Source of the DNA: Alphaproteobacteria bacterium
GTDB taxonomy: Bacteria > Pseudomonadota > Alphaproteobacteria > RUG11792
NCBI GenBank assembly: GCA_025998575.1
Contig: BNWD01000004.1
Coordinates: forward strand, 1-24,066
Length of the DNA: 24,066 nt
Reading direction: 5' to 3'
Shown here: positions 1 through 8,149 of the stretch, piece by piece
Layout: every line of letters starts with the position of its first letter
How positions within the stretch are numbered: the first letter of the stretch is position 1
Program-made: the position numbers and the translations under genes
The notes under the pieces: model-generated
Databases searched by the model: none
What the model saw: the letters and a program-made list of their open reading frames with translations, nothing else
Told to the model about the DNA's origin: nothing

Positions 1-58
1 TCAAGCAAATACAGAACTTATCAACTTCCTTTCGTGTGAATTCAAAGTATCAAAATCA

Positions 59-120
59 AAAATCTCAATAAAAAAAGGCCAAAAATCTAAAAGAAAACTA
101 ATATCTATAAAAGCGAAAAT
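59..120 (+). repeat. Left arm of a perfect 62-bp inverted repeat
   Basis: This 62-bp segment is matched base for base by the reverse complement of 1036-1097. Identity stops sharply at both ends (position 121 and its partner 1035 differ). No target duplication or transposase was found with it. The 915 bp between the arms hold no convincing gene; a 62-codon frame at 301-489 has no ribosome site and looks random. Confidence 0.9.
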
Positions 121-556
121 CTACTAAATATATTAGCAAATGCTGATAGTTTCAAACAAACGTAAGGAATATTCTGCGGTTTTGCGTTATATATATGTCA
201 TTTTAACAACAAAAAGAATTGGCAACTAAGTGCCGCAGTATTTACAAATAATTTATGAATAAATTTGGATTTTCTATGTAATTTGCCAAAATAAAAACGA
301 ATGTATATTTATGAGCTATTATATATGTATTTTTTGTATGAAAAATCTTGCTCAATGCTAAGGTATTGTTCTTCTAAGAGCAATTTTAGATTAATAGAAG
401 AAAAGTTGCTTTTGCAGGAGAAAACCTATGAGTTATTTCCTTTTCAAATACATGTTACACAATCTTTTCTAAAATCGAATTTTTTATAATTCATTATATT
501 CTTGAGCAAACATTGACTTAAAACAAAACTTCTTTGTCAATTAACTTCATTATCTT

Positions 557-597
557 AAAAATTTCCAAAAAATCTCAAAAATTTTTTGGAAATTTTT
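557..597. repeat. Perfect 17-bp hairpin at the centre of the large inverted repeat
   Basis: Positions 557-573 and 581-597 are perfect reverse complements with a 7-nt loop. The centre (577) is within 1 bp of the centre of the 59/1097 inverted repeat (578). The right half ends in a run of five T, so it could also act as an AT-rich terminator in either direction, but no adjacent gene needs one. Confidence 0.8.
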
Positions 598-1035
598 CTG
601 AACCAGTTTTTATTTAAATATGAAGTAATGTCAACATTCCTTTATTTGACATTATATATCGGCTGTATTGTAAATTTAACGCGCATACACCAAATTTACA
701 TGCAATACTTGAGAGCTTTATCTACATTAGAGCAAACATAAATTTTCCTCTTTATTTAATAGAATTTGATATATAAAACGAAAATAATAATGCATAAAAT
801 CGTCGGTTATTTTAGTTCACTTTTATCTAAATGTTGTCATTACAAACAAAGTTTTTCTATTTTTTAGTTATTCTTTTTACAAAAAATTCTTTATATACTT
901 CATAAAAACGATTTTAATATGAAAATTACATTAATAATTTGCTAATGATGTCATTTTTAAATAGTTCAGTTGCTTTTTCAATACTCTATAGAAATTATTT
1001 TCAATATTCGCTCTTATACTTAATTATGTTAACAA

Positions 1036-1097
1036 ATTTTCGCTTTTATAGATATTAGTTTTCTTTTAGATTTTTGGCCTTTTTTTATTGAGATTTT
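1036..1097 (-). repeat. Right arm of the perfect 62-bp inverted repeat
   Basis: Reverse complement of 59-120 without mismatch. Just outside it, 1131-1153 is a near-copy in direct orientation of 371-392, which lies inside the repeat (both begin CTTCTAAGAGCAA). Nothing else was recognised in 1098-1258. Confidence 0.9.
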
Positions 1098-1258
1098 GAA
1101 TTTGCCCAAGGGAAATTTAATGATATTTGTCTTCTAAGAGCAAGTTTTAAATTATTTTTTTTGCTGTATCATAAACACATTTTTCAAAATAATACTTGTA
1201 TGATTTTCACATAAAATTTACTATAAAATAGACGTTATTTTGAACCTCAGAATTTGTT

Positions 1259-1284
1259 TTTTGTAAATGCCATGGTTTACAAAA
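1259..1284 (-). terminator. Hairpin downstream of the aromatic permease gene
   Basis: A 9-bp perfect stem (1259-1267 with 1276-1284) and 8-nt loop lie 45 bp after the permease stop codon. On the minus strand it is followed by A-rich rather than U-rich sequence, so it is at best a weak or atypical terminator. Confidence 0.3.
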
Positions 1285-1328
1285 CATTGTTGCTTTCATC
1301 AGCAATTTTATTTATTCAACATTTCGCG

Positions 1329-2528
1329 TTATCCAATCATATTTACAATTTCGCAATAGATGATGAACAAGGCTGTGACAATTGAGACAGAGATAAGTAT
1401 TTTGTTTTTTGTTGATTGATAATATGGACGTTGAAAATTGCATTTAAGAAGGATGTATGTCGGAAGAATGATTGCTAAAACAGCGAGAATCATGCCAGCG
1501 AACCCGAGGACAGAGATGAACGCGTCAGGAATCAATATTGCTACGATGCACGGAGGAAACACAGCGAGAGAAGCCGAGGTTATTTTGAGGTTGAATTCTT
1601 TGCTCACAATTTTAGAAAGGTAGCTTTTCAGCGAATCGCAAAGTCCGAGTCCAACTCCTATTACGGACGTGATAATTGCCAGCATTGAGATGAGCCAGAT
1701 AATTATTTGAATGAATTTTGCATCTGATATTTCGCATAGTTTTTTGACTAAATCTTTGACATTTATTCCGCCATCAAGCATTTTTTCATAAAAGGCGATA
1801 TCACTGTTATATATCGCGCAAATGACGCCAAACGTCCATATGATATACACGATAGCAGGAATCAGGCTACCTCGCAGAAAGACTTTTTTCAGGAGGTTTT
1901 TGTCCATATTGCAATAGTTGCTTAGGCTGTGGAAAATGACTTGAAATCCAAACGACGTGAACAAAACTGGAGTAACTATTCTCCACGAGCTGAATTCAGT
2001 TTGCATATTTGAATATAACGGCAAATTGTTAAATTTTATTTTAAATAATAAACAAATCATTAATAAACTAGCGACAGAAACCATTATGATAAACAACGTT
2101 CTATTGATATAATCCAACGCTTTCACAGGGGCTAACATTATGAGCATTATGACAACGGAAACTACAACTACCAAATTTTTGAAGCTTTCTTGTGGAACGC
2201 AGAGGATTTCGAGGAGCAGCGAAGCGATGCCATAAATATAGACTGCCACAAGAGAAAACATGAGCAAATTTAGAGACAACACGCCTATCACAGATGCTTT
2301 GACACCAGCAAACATTTTTGCAAGTTCACCAATGGTTTTACCGCTTTTAGCCTGAAAATTCAGCTCCAAATTGATGAGCGCGGTGTAAAATATGACCGCC
2401 CAAAACCCCAACATAAACACAAGGCTCCACATTAAACCGAGCTTCGCTAAAACTATTGGAAGCGCAATCATGCCACCGCCAATGCATGTTCCAGAAACTA
2501 TGAGCGTTGCCCCCAACTGTTTATTCAT
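1329..2528 (-). CDS. Aromatic amino acid permease (Trp/Tyr transporter, TyrP/Mtr/TnaB family)
   Basis: A 399-residue, very hydrophobic protein with about eleven membrane segments, the usual size and layout of the Trp/Tyr permease family (proton-driven inner-membrane importers of tryptophan or tyrosine). The N-terminus has the family pattern GATLIVSGTCIGGGMIALP, with the glycine-rich break in helix 1 that belongs to the substrate site of this amino acid/polyamine fold. The start ATG has a GGAGAAG ribosome site 5 nt upstream. Such permeases are common in intracellular bacteria that scavenge aromatic amino acids, which fits the decayed surroundings. Whether it prefers Trp or Tyr cannot be read from the sequence, so no symbol is given. 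It stands alone, facing a gene-poor region on both sides. Confidence 0.9.
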   Translation of the reverse strand: MNKQLGATLIVSGTCIGGGMIALPIVLAKLGLMWSLVFMLGFWAVIFYTALINLELNFQAKSGKTIGELAKMFAGVKASVIGVLSLNLLMFSLVAVYIYGIASLLLEILCVPQESFKNLVVVVSVVIMLIMLAPVKALDYINRTLFIIMVSVASLLMICLLFKIKFNNLPLYSNMQTEFSSWRIVTPVLFTSFGFQVIFHSLSNYCNMDKNLLKKVFLRGSLIPAIVYIIWTFGVICAIYNSDIAFYEKMLDGGINVKDLVKKLCEISDAKFIQIIIWLISMLAIITSVIGVGLGLCDSLKSYLSKIVSKEFNLKITSASLAVFPPCIVAILIPDAFISVLGFAGMILAVLAIILPTYILLKCNFQRPYYQSTKNKILISVSIVTALFIIYCEIVNMIG

Positions 2529-2620
2529 CGCACTTCTCCACGCTTTTATCCGCCTTTTCTATGTCTCTACTCAAAAATTTTCCATCCTATACTTTTATAT
2601 TACCACAGCTCAAAATAGAA

Positions 2621-2776
2621 ATGCAAGCACTATTGAATTTTCTGCGAGACAGATACTGTAATGCAAAAATTTTTCCCGAACTCAACAGCGAATATCAGAA
2701 ATGGAAGAAAATTGGCGGCATGGCTTCTGTTACTTTTAGAGTTGAGTCTCGCATTTCTGGATTTACAATTGATTAG
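2621..2776 (+). pseudogene. Possible C-terminal scrap of a Cys/Met-metabolism PLP enzyme
   Basis: The frame ending at 2776 reads as a helix (ALLNFLRDRY) followed by KIFPELNSEYQKWKKIGGMA and SVTFRV. This resembles the C-terminal pattern of cystathionine beta/gamma-lyase type enzymes, where a helix leads to a P-x-L-x-S motif and then a GG(M/L)xSF strand. The N-terminal catalytic part is absent: upstream lies the permease start region. No ribosome site is seen. If real, this is the tail of a deleted gene. The match is short and judged by eye, and it could be chance. Confidence 0.33.
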
Positions 2777-2810
2777 TGGCGCTTGTAATATAAATAAGAT
2801 GTTTGAAGGT

Positions 2811-3240
2811 ATTTGAGAGAAGAGTTTACATGTAAATATAAGTAATTATTCAAATAGTTGCGGCTTAGTAAAGGATGGCATAAGTGACGAGAGAACCGTG
2901 TAAAATGAAGTATTGCGCTGACGTTGTATCTTGAAGGAAACTGATTTTGAAGAATAGCGAGGATTTAATGTTCTTTATAATTAACGTTAGAAAAAGGAGA
3001 GCAGGATCAGAATATGGACTGCTGGTGGATGGAATCTGCGCTGTTTTAGTACATTTGAATGCTCTGGGGAGGGAAATTCATTGAAAAGACTGCTAAGCAA
3101 GAGGGCTCATTTGAATATAAAAACTATATTTAGCGATGCAGATTACTCGTACAGTAAAATAATTTCTAAGTTTATAAAGTAGTTATGAGCAATAGCTAGA
3201 GTTTTAACTAAATAAAGCTCATAAGAAGTTCATTCATATG
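2811..3240 (+). pseudogene. Decayed IS1-like transposase, copy 1
   Basis: Clearly homologous to 15175-15540 on the opposite strand over several hundred bases, with many stops and shifts. Piecewise frames read RIRIWTA, then SLKRLL, LNIKTIFSDADYSYSKII and RVLTK. These match the order of the IS1-family InsB DDE domain: a W-rich 'RIWIAID' strand, a TICTD-like strand with the second Asp, then T-K-x-E. The upstream part resembles the zinc-binding InsA end. Both copies run into the same IS200-like sequence at the 3' end, so the two elements were already joined before they were copied. Non-functional. Confidence 0.5.
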
Positions 3241-3292
3241 TAATTGATTTTATGCATACTTTGTTATTATAGCATAGCTAACATTTTCACAA
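3229..3292 (-). pseudogene. 3' end of an IS200/IS605-like tnpA remnant
   Basis: Matches the 3' end of the better-preserved tnpA remnant at 14875-15169 (equivalent to about 15110-15169) in reverse orientation, directly abutting the IS1-like copy as in the second locus. Too short and broken to code. Confidence 0.5.
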
Positions 3293-3312
3293 TAGATTTT
3301 GCGTCATAACTT

Positions 3313-3490
3313 CCATCTATATTTAGGAATTCACAGTTCTGTTAACAACTCTCTATTTTGCATTAAGAATATATTGATTTTCACTACGCTCACAAAAGTG
3401 TTTTTATGTCAATACATCTGCGGAGAAGCAAGTTATGGTTTGAATGGATCATTCTTGAGTAATCGACAGAGTTTTAATTCAAAAAGAGAA
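3313..3490 (+). repeat. Dispersed repeat family B, copy 1
   Basis: Shares the block AATTCACAGTTCTGTTAACA with 17478-17700 and, as variants, with 3513-3795, 20080-20335 (reversed) and 20625-20790 (reversed). Shared stretches include GTTAACAAC, a 'TTTTTATGTCAATA' block and an 'AGTTTTAA' end. Heavily diverged; an open frame at 3299-3502 inside it looks fortuitous. Confidence 0.55.
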
Positions 3491-3512
3491 TCTAATTATT
3501 AAAAACCCATTT

Positions 3513-3795
3513 TTTCACAGGAAATTCACAAGTTTGTTAACACTTTCTATGGTAAAAGACTCCATCCATAACCCCATCACACATCGTAGGACTACATTAC
3601 TCTTTTCCTTATGCTTTAAGCATAAGCTTATGCATATCACATTTGCATTAATATTCCGTTAACTTTCACCACTCTCACAAAGATATTTATTTGTCAATAT
3701 ATCTTGGTGACAACAAGCTCACGAAATGATTATGAATTTATGATTAACGAGTTTTTTCTAAGTATACGAAGCAGTGTTCTTAAATAAATTTTCAT
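3513..3795 (+). repeat. Dispersed repeat family B, copy 2 (longest)
   Basis: Lies almost in tandem behind copy 1. It starts with the AAATTCACAAGTTTGTTAAC block, continues through a TATGGTAAA block, TATGCTTTAAGCATA and CACATTTGCATT, and ends near TTAACGAGTTTTTTC and TAAGTATACG, which reappear inverted at about 20090-20150. No convincing frame survives on either strand, so its origin is unknown; a dead mobile element is the simplest reading. Confidence 0.6.
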
Positions 3796-3806
3796 AAATA
3801 GAGTTT

Positions 3807-3968
3807 TTCGATCCATTATGATAAAGCCATGAAAATCTGGACTTTAGATTCGCTATGTTCAAAAAACTGTTTCAATATGGAATCAAGTTTTTGAGGAAGG
3901 TGAATAGATCTTTGCATTTTATTACGTTTATTCAACTCATATTAGACCTCAGAAAAAGAAGAACCTAA
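3807..3968 (+). pseudogene. Possible IS5-type transposase C-terminal remnant
   Basis: One frame (with two stops early on) reads FAMFKKLFQYGIKFLRKVNR then SLHFITFIQLILDLRKR before a stop. This resembles the C-terminal stretch of IS5/IS4-type transposases, in which an 'FxxFKxFxRIxIRxxRK' helix is followed by a hydrophobic 'FIxLAxILIxLxK' tail. Assignment is by eye over about 40 residues. The catalytic E and everything upstream are unreadable. Confidence 0.33.
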
Positions 3969-3992
3969 AATGAGCGCTTAACTAAACTACTT

Positions 3993-4118
3993 TTCATAGG
4001 CGTGAACTGTTTTCTCCTGCAACAAGTTGAAACTTCAGCGGTAAATAGTAAAGCTAACACAGGCGTTATTTTCGAAGAAATTACAGCAGAAGCTAACGAC
4101 TTTAATATGCGCAAGTGA
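3993..4118 (+). pseudogene. Unrecognised 41-codon coding-like scrap
   Basis: The frame reads FIGVNCFLLQQVETSAVNS then KANTGVIFEEITAEANDFNM and ends at TGA. The residue mix is protein-like, unlike most of the surrounding sequence, but there is no start codon with a ribosome site. I do not recognise it. Confidence 0.22.
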
Positions 4119-4281
4119 AAATAAAACAAAAAGAGGGCTAAATAACTTAGGTAAGTCTGTTATTAACGATTTGAATAGTTGTTACAGAAATGCAAGCATT
4201 AATACAGATTATAAATTAACTTACTAACAATATATACAAATTTCCGTAAACAAAGCGGATAAGGTTAAAGAAATTTATTAT

Positions 4282-4503
4282 TTATAAAATTTCTATTAGT
4301 TTTATATTATTGTTAAGCTCTGGAAATGAAGCTCTTTTTAAAACTATTTTGGAATGATTTTTGTCGCTCAAAATGAAGGACAACACATTGAATCTCTTGG
4401 CAAAACGATAATTATGTTCTGATAGACAATCACTTGCAACTGTTAGATGCTTTTCAAATTTTAATATTTTTTTTAAATTTCTGATAAAAATTCTGCTCAC
4501 CAT
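4282..4503 (-). CDS. Small hypothetical ORF, 73 residues
   Basis: An open frame of 73 codons starting MVSRIFIRNLKKILKF and ending NNIKLIEIL. It is lysine- and isoleucine-rich, has no membrane segment or signal peptide, and no ribosome site precedes the ATG. It lies in gene-poor debris, on the same strand as the scrap at 4646-4807. It may be a remnant of a longer gene or a chance frame; no family was recognised. Confidence 0.2.
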   Translation of the reverse strand: MVSRIFIRNLKKILKFEKHLTVASDCLSEHNYRFAKRFNVLSFILSDKNHSKIVLKRASFPELNNNIKLIEIL

Positions 4504-4645
4504 CAGAAAATCAACAAGAGAAAGAAAAAATGAAAACTTTAACTAAGCCTGCGAGATGTTGAAATTTTCAAGACGTTCTTTCTGTGAAATATAAACCGCT
4601 TAGTCGAAAGCGATAGAGTTAAAAATCAAAAAAGCTAAGAAGAAG

Positions 4646-4807
4646 TTACTTCGGGTTTGTCCATTGGCTAGCAATTAGATACGGTTTGCATATAGTGGCG
4701 AGGTCTGAGACAGGTTCAGAAGGTCCTTGCAAGTCAGTGCATTGCTCGCTGATGAATTTTATCTCATTGTCATGGCCGTTATAGTTGTTAAGCCAAAATG
4801 CCTGTGC
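4646..4807 (-). pseudogene. Unrecognised coding-like fragment, 53 codons
   Basis: The minus-strand frame reads AQAFWLNNYNGHDNEIKFIS, then EQCTDLQGPSEPVSDLATIC, then KPYLIASQWTNPK and a stop. Composition and local G+C are gene-like, and better than the plus-strand frame that overlaps it (4727-4936). It is closed on the 5' side by a TAA at 4808-4810. A second frame just upstream (HYIDGSNLSTG) suggests a frameshift. Probably the 3' end of a dead gene; function unknown. Confidence 0.3.
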
Positions 4808-5045
4808 TTAAATTACTGCCGTCGATATAGTGTTTATGCTCTTTTCCGTGATTTTACAGCGAATTCTCACTATAATATACAGCTATTTTCTTCTCCTATT
4901 CTAGGCAAGTTCTTAGTGTTGTTGTATAAAAACTGAAACGTAATTAAGTTGAGAGAAATTGTGATTTTAAATCGTATTGCGAAAACTGAGCTTAATAAAT
5001 ATTCGAATATTTTTACCGTTAAAATTTATGCAACGGAGTCTTACA

Positions 5046-5684
5046 TCACACTGCAAACATCATATCAAATTTCTTCGTAATAATTTCGTGTATTTGTTCT
5101 ATTGAGAGAGAGCCGTTTATTGCGCAGAATCTGGTGTTTGATTCAGATAGTTTTAGGAATGATTCTCTAGCTTTTTTGTGGAAGTTTAGGTTCATATGTT
5201 CAAATCTTGTTTCGTTATTTTCTCTTGAGAAAGATCTTTTTATGCCTACTTCTGGCTCGATATCTATCAAAAAAGTCATATCCGGTTGCTTATTATTCGT
5301 TATACTTTTATAAACACAGTCCAACAATTCTATATCGACACCTTTGCAAATTGATTGATATACAACGCTCGAATCTTGAAATCTGTCGCAGATAACTACC
5401 TTACCATTGTCCAATGCAGGCTTTATTTTACGCTCCCAGTGCTCGGCCCTTGCAGCTAAATATAGCAGAGCCTCAGTCGTTTGATGCCATTTATCAACTT
5501 TGCCTTTCAAAAGCAACTCCCTTATTTGTTCTGCTCCGTCTGTTCCTCCTGGCTCGCGAGTCAATATTGCATCGACATTTCTGTTTACAAGATACTCGAA
5601 TAACAACTTGCTCTGAATAGTTTTGCCGGAACCATCTATTCCCTCGAAAGTAACAAAAACTCCTTTTTTATTCATGCAGCTCAT
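5046..5684 (-). CDS. tmk: Thymidylate kinase
   Basis: A 212-residue cytosolic kinase that phosphorylates dTMP to dTDP for DNA synthesis. The P-loop GIDGSGKT lies at residues 15-22, the dTMP-binding TREPGGT follows at about 40-47, and the DRFQDSSVVYQ segment (DR[YF] plus the base-contacting region) is near 99-109. Length and order match the family. The first ATG is preferred because GGAG lies 7 nt upstream. This makes the gene overlap the end of rnhA by 17 nt, so the two are almost certainly translated from one message. All key motifs are intact. Confidence 0.96.
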   Translation of the reverse strand: MSCMNKKGVFVTFEGIDGSGKTIQSKLLFEYLVNRNVDAILTREPGGTDGAEQIRELLLKGKVDKWHQTTEALLYLAARAEHWERKIKPALDNGKVVICDRFQDSSVVYQSICKGVDIELLDCVYKSITNNKQPDMTFLIDIEPEVGIKRSFSRENNETRFEHMNLNFHKKARESFLKLSESNTRFCAINGSLSIEQIHEIITKKFDMMFAV

Positions 5685-6174
5685 TGCTTTTCTCCATAAA
5701 AGAAGTCACAATAGCGCTTTTAGCAAGACAATCAGCATCGTTATTATATTGGCAATCTCCGTGACCTTTGACCCACTCCCAAGTTATTTTTCTTCCTTCG
5801 ATGAACGCATGCAAAATCAACCACAAATCCTTGTTTTTCACAGGCGTTTTTGCGGAAGACATCCAGTTATTTTTTATCCAATTGTTTATCCAATTGGTTA
5901 TTCCATTCTTGACATACGAGCTATCCGTTTTTATAGTAAGAACAGCACTTTTAGGCAAAGCTTTTAGTGCTTCTATCACAGCCATCAACTCCATCCGGTT
6001 ATTAGTCGTTTCCTTTTCAAAACCAGACAAACTGCTCCTTTTGGAACCAGAAATGAAAATTGCGCCATATCCACCAGGCCCTGGATTTCCGCTACACGCC
6101 CCATCAGTGTAGACAACAATATGCTCAGTTTCCGCGATACTCTTTAAAAACTCACCAAACTCTAACTCAATCAC
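5668..6174 (-). CDS. rnhA: Ribonuclease HI
   Basis: Cleaves the RNA strand of RNA:DNA hybrids (R-loops, primers). Numbering from the chosen start, the catalytic carboxylates are D24 (YTDGACSGNPGPGGYG), E62 (TTNNRMELMAV), D84 (TDSSYV) and D148 (NNDADCLA), with the mobile H138 in KGHGD; all are present. I chose the GTG at 6174 because GAGGAG (6182-6187) sits 7 nt before it; a TTG at 6180 is too close to that site. The result is 168 residues, slightly longer than the usual 150 because of a short N-terminal extension. First gene of the rnhA-tmk pair. Confidence 0.95.
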   Translation of the reverse strand: MIELEFGEFLKSIAETEHIVVYTDGACSGNPGPGGYGAIFISGSKRSSLSGFEKETTNNRMELMAVIEALKALPKSAVLTIKTDSSYVKNGITNWINNWIKNNWMSSAKTPVKNKDLWLILHAFIEGRKITWEWVKGHGDCQYNNDADCLAKSAIVTSFMEKSNELHE

Positions 6175-6364
6175 ACACAAACTCCTCTAAACGAACTATT
6201 ATCCTGACTCACAATATACATACCATTTTAGAGGTATTTTTCAACATTTGCATCGAAAAGTATTTGAAATTTTATAACGTAATTTTTTACTCTTCAGATA
6301 TAGCACATTAATAATGTATCTTTTCGAAAAATTTTAAAGTGACCAAAAAATATAAAATTTTATC

Positions 6365-6393
6365 TTGTTTTATCTAAACTTGTTTGTTATAGT
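6365..6393 (+). promoter_or_regulatory. Sigma-70 promoter of the secreted-protein gene
   Basis: TTGTTT (6365-6370), 17-bp spacer, TATAGT (6388-6393). Transcription would start near 6400, ruling out the upstream ATG at 6400 as start codon and supporting the ATG at 6427. Confidence 0.65.
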
Positions 6394-6426
6394 GACAATG
6401 TGTTTTGTAGGAAGAGGTATTTTTGT

Positions 6427-7236
6427 ATGAAAGGGAAGTTTTTAAGTAAAGTTTTGTTTACCGGATTGATTGCGTGTTCTACTGTTTGTAGTTCGTATGC
6501 AACAGATATCGAAACATCGATAGTTAGTAGCTGTGTTATAGAACAATTGAAGGCCAATAAAAAAGATTTGCCTGTTGTCAATTTTGATGCGATTGAAAAA
6601 GTATTTTCAAAAGTGTCTGGGACTGACCCAGGAAAGGAATTTGTTAAGGTAACTGGTGATATTGAGTTTATTATAAATGCGGTAAACGCTCGTAGTGCTA
6701 GGAATGTTTCTGTGTTTTCAGCTGACTTGGCTGAATTAGCAAAAAGTATATGTGATTTATTGCAATTCGTTAATATTTTTTATAAATTAGGTGAAGCTTG
6801 CTTGGGAAGAGATATTGATAAAATTACCGCACTGTTACTGAATGGACGATTCTTTTGTAATCATCGTAAATACAATAATTTAGAGCGTTATTTTACAGAT
6901 TGGCATAGTATTTTTTGTAATGAACTTTCCTCTGATTTTGTTTCTGGTAGAGAGGTTGATAAGGTTAGTATTGATGTAGTTAAACTGCATGATTTATTAT
7001 GTGTGAGCTCTAGAAATCTTGAACAAGTATCAAAGCTTCTTCTTGATTCTTCTACAAGGATGGAATGTCTTAATCGTATATTTGCTTGTTATTCTATGGA
7101 AGATGTTCGTGAATCTTTATGTGAGAAATTAATTGAGGTTAGTAACATAGCTGGTTCATGCAAAAGTCAAGCTGATAATTTAAAAGCTAAAACAACTGAA
7201 AGGATTAAGTCGTACAACGAGCTGTATAGCCACTAA
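6427..7236 (+). CDS. Secreted Cys-rich helical protein of unknown function
   Basis: A 269-residue protein with a clear Sec signal peptide: MKGK, a hydrophobic core (VLFTGLIACSTVC), then SSYA before the likely cleavage at TDIE. The mature part looks mostly helical and carries about nine cysteines, unusually many for an AT-rich genome. It has no membrane segment after the signal and no catalytic motif I recognise. The start at 6427 is chosen because GGAAGAGG lies about 8 nt upstream and the promoter ends too close to the earlier ATG at 6400. It is a single-gene unit. Export plus lack of a known family suggests a periplasmic or secreted lineage-specific protein; a host-directed role is only a guess. 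Confidence 0.75.
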   Translation: MKGKFLSKVLFTGLIACSTVCSSYATDIETSIVSSCVIEQLKANKKDLPVVNFDAIEKVFSKVSGTDPGKEFVKVTGDIEFIINAVNARSARNVSVFSADLAELAKSICDLLQFVNIFYKLGEACLGRDIDKITALLLNGRFFCNHRKYNNLERYFTDWHSIFCNELSSDFVSGREVDKVSIDVVKLHDLLCVSSRNLEQVSKLLLDSSTRMECLNRIFACYSMEDVRESLCEKLIEVSNIAGSCKSQADNLKAKTTERIKSYNELYSH

Positions 7237-7238
7237 TT

Positions 7239-7433
7239 CGTTTTTCAATTGTTGCGGTTCTTAATTTCAATGTTATCTAGAATTATGCAATAATTCCTGT
7301 TTTGGTGTTTGATGGCGCTGTCGTTTCGTAGCTGGTTTTCGATTTTGAAGAGGCAAATAACAATAGCTACGATTCGCTTGCCGTATATATTAAAGGTGAA
7401 ATAAAAAGAAAGCGAGCCTATGAAATTCATTAA
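7239..7433 (+). pseudogene. Degraded coding fragment with two in-frame TAG codons
   Basis: One frame running from just after the secreted-protein gene to TAA at 7431-7433 reads SIVAVLNFNVI, TAG, NYAIIPVLVFDGAVVS, TAG, LVFDFEEANNNSYDSLAVYI then KGEIKRKRAYEIH. The residues are strongly protein-like (mixed beta pattern, charged tail), although TAG occurs at 7278 and 7329. No family recognised. The remainder up to dksA (7434-7697) shows only a 7-bp hairpin at 7480-7500 and no gene. Confidence 0.35.
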
Positions 7434-7697
7434 TTTATAGGCAGGAAATTGAGAATATTGGAAGATTCAGCTTTTTGGATTGCCAACAATATATTGGCAA
7501 ACTTTATATTGTCGCCTTAGGCATTTCGCAAGCTCGCTAATTTTAATTAATTTTTAATTTGGAATTATTCGAAAATTTTACACGCAGTTCTGGTATGCAA
7601 CGTGCTGAATTCTATAACAATTTATTTTAGAATATTAAAACTCCTAATAACAACTGTCGCTGAGTTTTTGTGTTGATCAGTAGCTTAAGAATATCAT

Positions 7698-7726
7698 TTG
7701 CTAAAGCTATAAAATTTTGAGATAAT
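7698..7726 (+). promoter_or_regulatory. Likely promoter of the dksA-era operon
   Basis: TTGCTA (7698-7703), 17-bp spacer, GATAAT (7721-7726). It lies 36 bp before the dksA ATG and is the only well-spaced pair in the upstream gap. Confidence 0.5.
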
Positions 7727-7762
7727 ATAATATGATGCGCTTTGAGGCTTTTTTGTATAATT

Positions 7763-8149
7763 ATGGCGAAGATTAAGCACTATCTGACTGAAGAGCAACT
7801 TGAATATTTTAAGGCTAAGTTGTTAAATTGGAAGGCTGAATTGATTAGGGAAAACGGCTCGATTGTGGCGAAGTTGAACGATTCCAAACAGGAAGCTGAT
7901 GTTATTGAATCAGCTTCCAATTTGGCTGGTCAAGCGTTTGAGTTACGTACGAAGGATAGGGCTAGGAAGCTGATTTATAAAATTGACAAGGCTATCTCAA
8001 GAATCGATGATGGGTCTTATGGGTATTGCGAAGAATATGGTGTTCCAATAGGATTCGCACGATTAAATGCTCGGCCTATTGCTACACTTTGTATTGAAGC
8101 TCAAGAAGTGCATGAAAAAATGGAAAATGATTTTTGTGATGATGTTTAA
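7763..8149 (+). CDS. dksA: RNA polymerase-binding transcription factor DksA
   Basis: A 128-residue DksA/TraR-family protein that enters the RNA polymerase secondary channel and, with (p)ppGpp, adjusts rRNA and amino-acid promoters. An N-terminal coiled-coil region is followed by the globular domain with GSYGYCEEYG and RLNARPIATLCIEAQEVHE. Of the four zinc ligands of the classic C4 type only two cysteines remain (CxxY ... CxxA), a pattern in line with the zinc-poor alphaproteobacterial branch, so it probably does not bind zinc. The ATG at 7763 fits the family N-terminus (MAKIKHYLT) better than an upstream TTG at 7742. The stop TAA directly abuts the era ATG, so the two are translationally coupled. 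Confidence 0.9.
   Translation: MAKIKHYLTEEQLEYFKAKLLNWKAELIRENGSIVAKLNDSKQEADVIESASNLAGQAFELRTKDRARKLIYKIDKAISRIDDGSYGYCEEYGVPIGFARLNARPIATLCIEAQEVHEKMENDFCDDV

Noticed and set aside
301..489. 62-codon open frame inside the large inverted repeat
   Set aside because: No ribosome site, no recognisable domain, low-complexity AT-rich translation; consistent with chance.
3299..3502. 67-codon open frame
   Set aside because: It lies entirely within repeat family B and is not conserved as a frame in the other copies.
4727..4936. 69-codon plus-strand frame
   Set aside because: The overlapping minus-strand frame (4646-4807) has much more protein-like composition; the plus frame has no ribosome site.
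7245..7430. 61-codon minus-strand frame
   Set aside because: The plus-strand frame at 7239-7433, though interrupted by TAG, has far better composition; the minus frame is likely its shadow.
7480..7500. 7-bp perfect hairpin (TTGCCAA/TTGGCAA) as terminator or regulator
   Set aside because: No T-run follows and it is over 240 bp from the nearest gene end, so no role can be supported.
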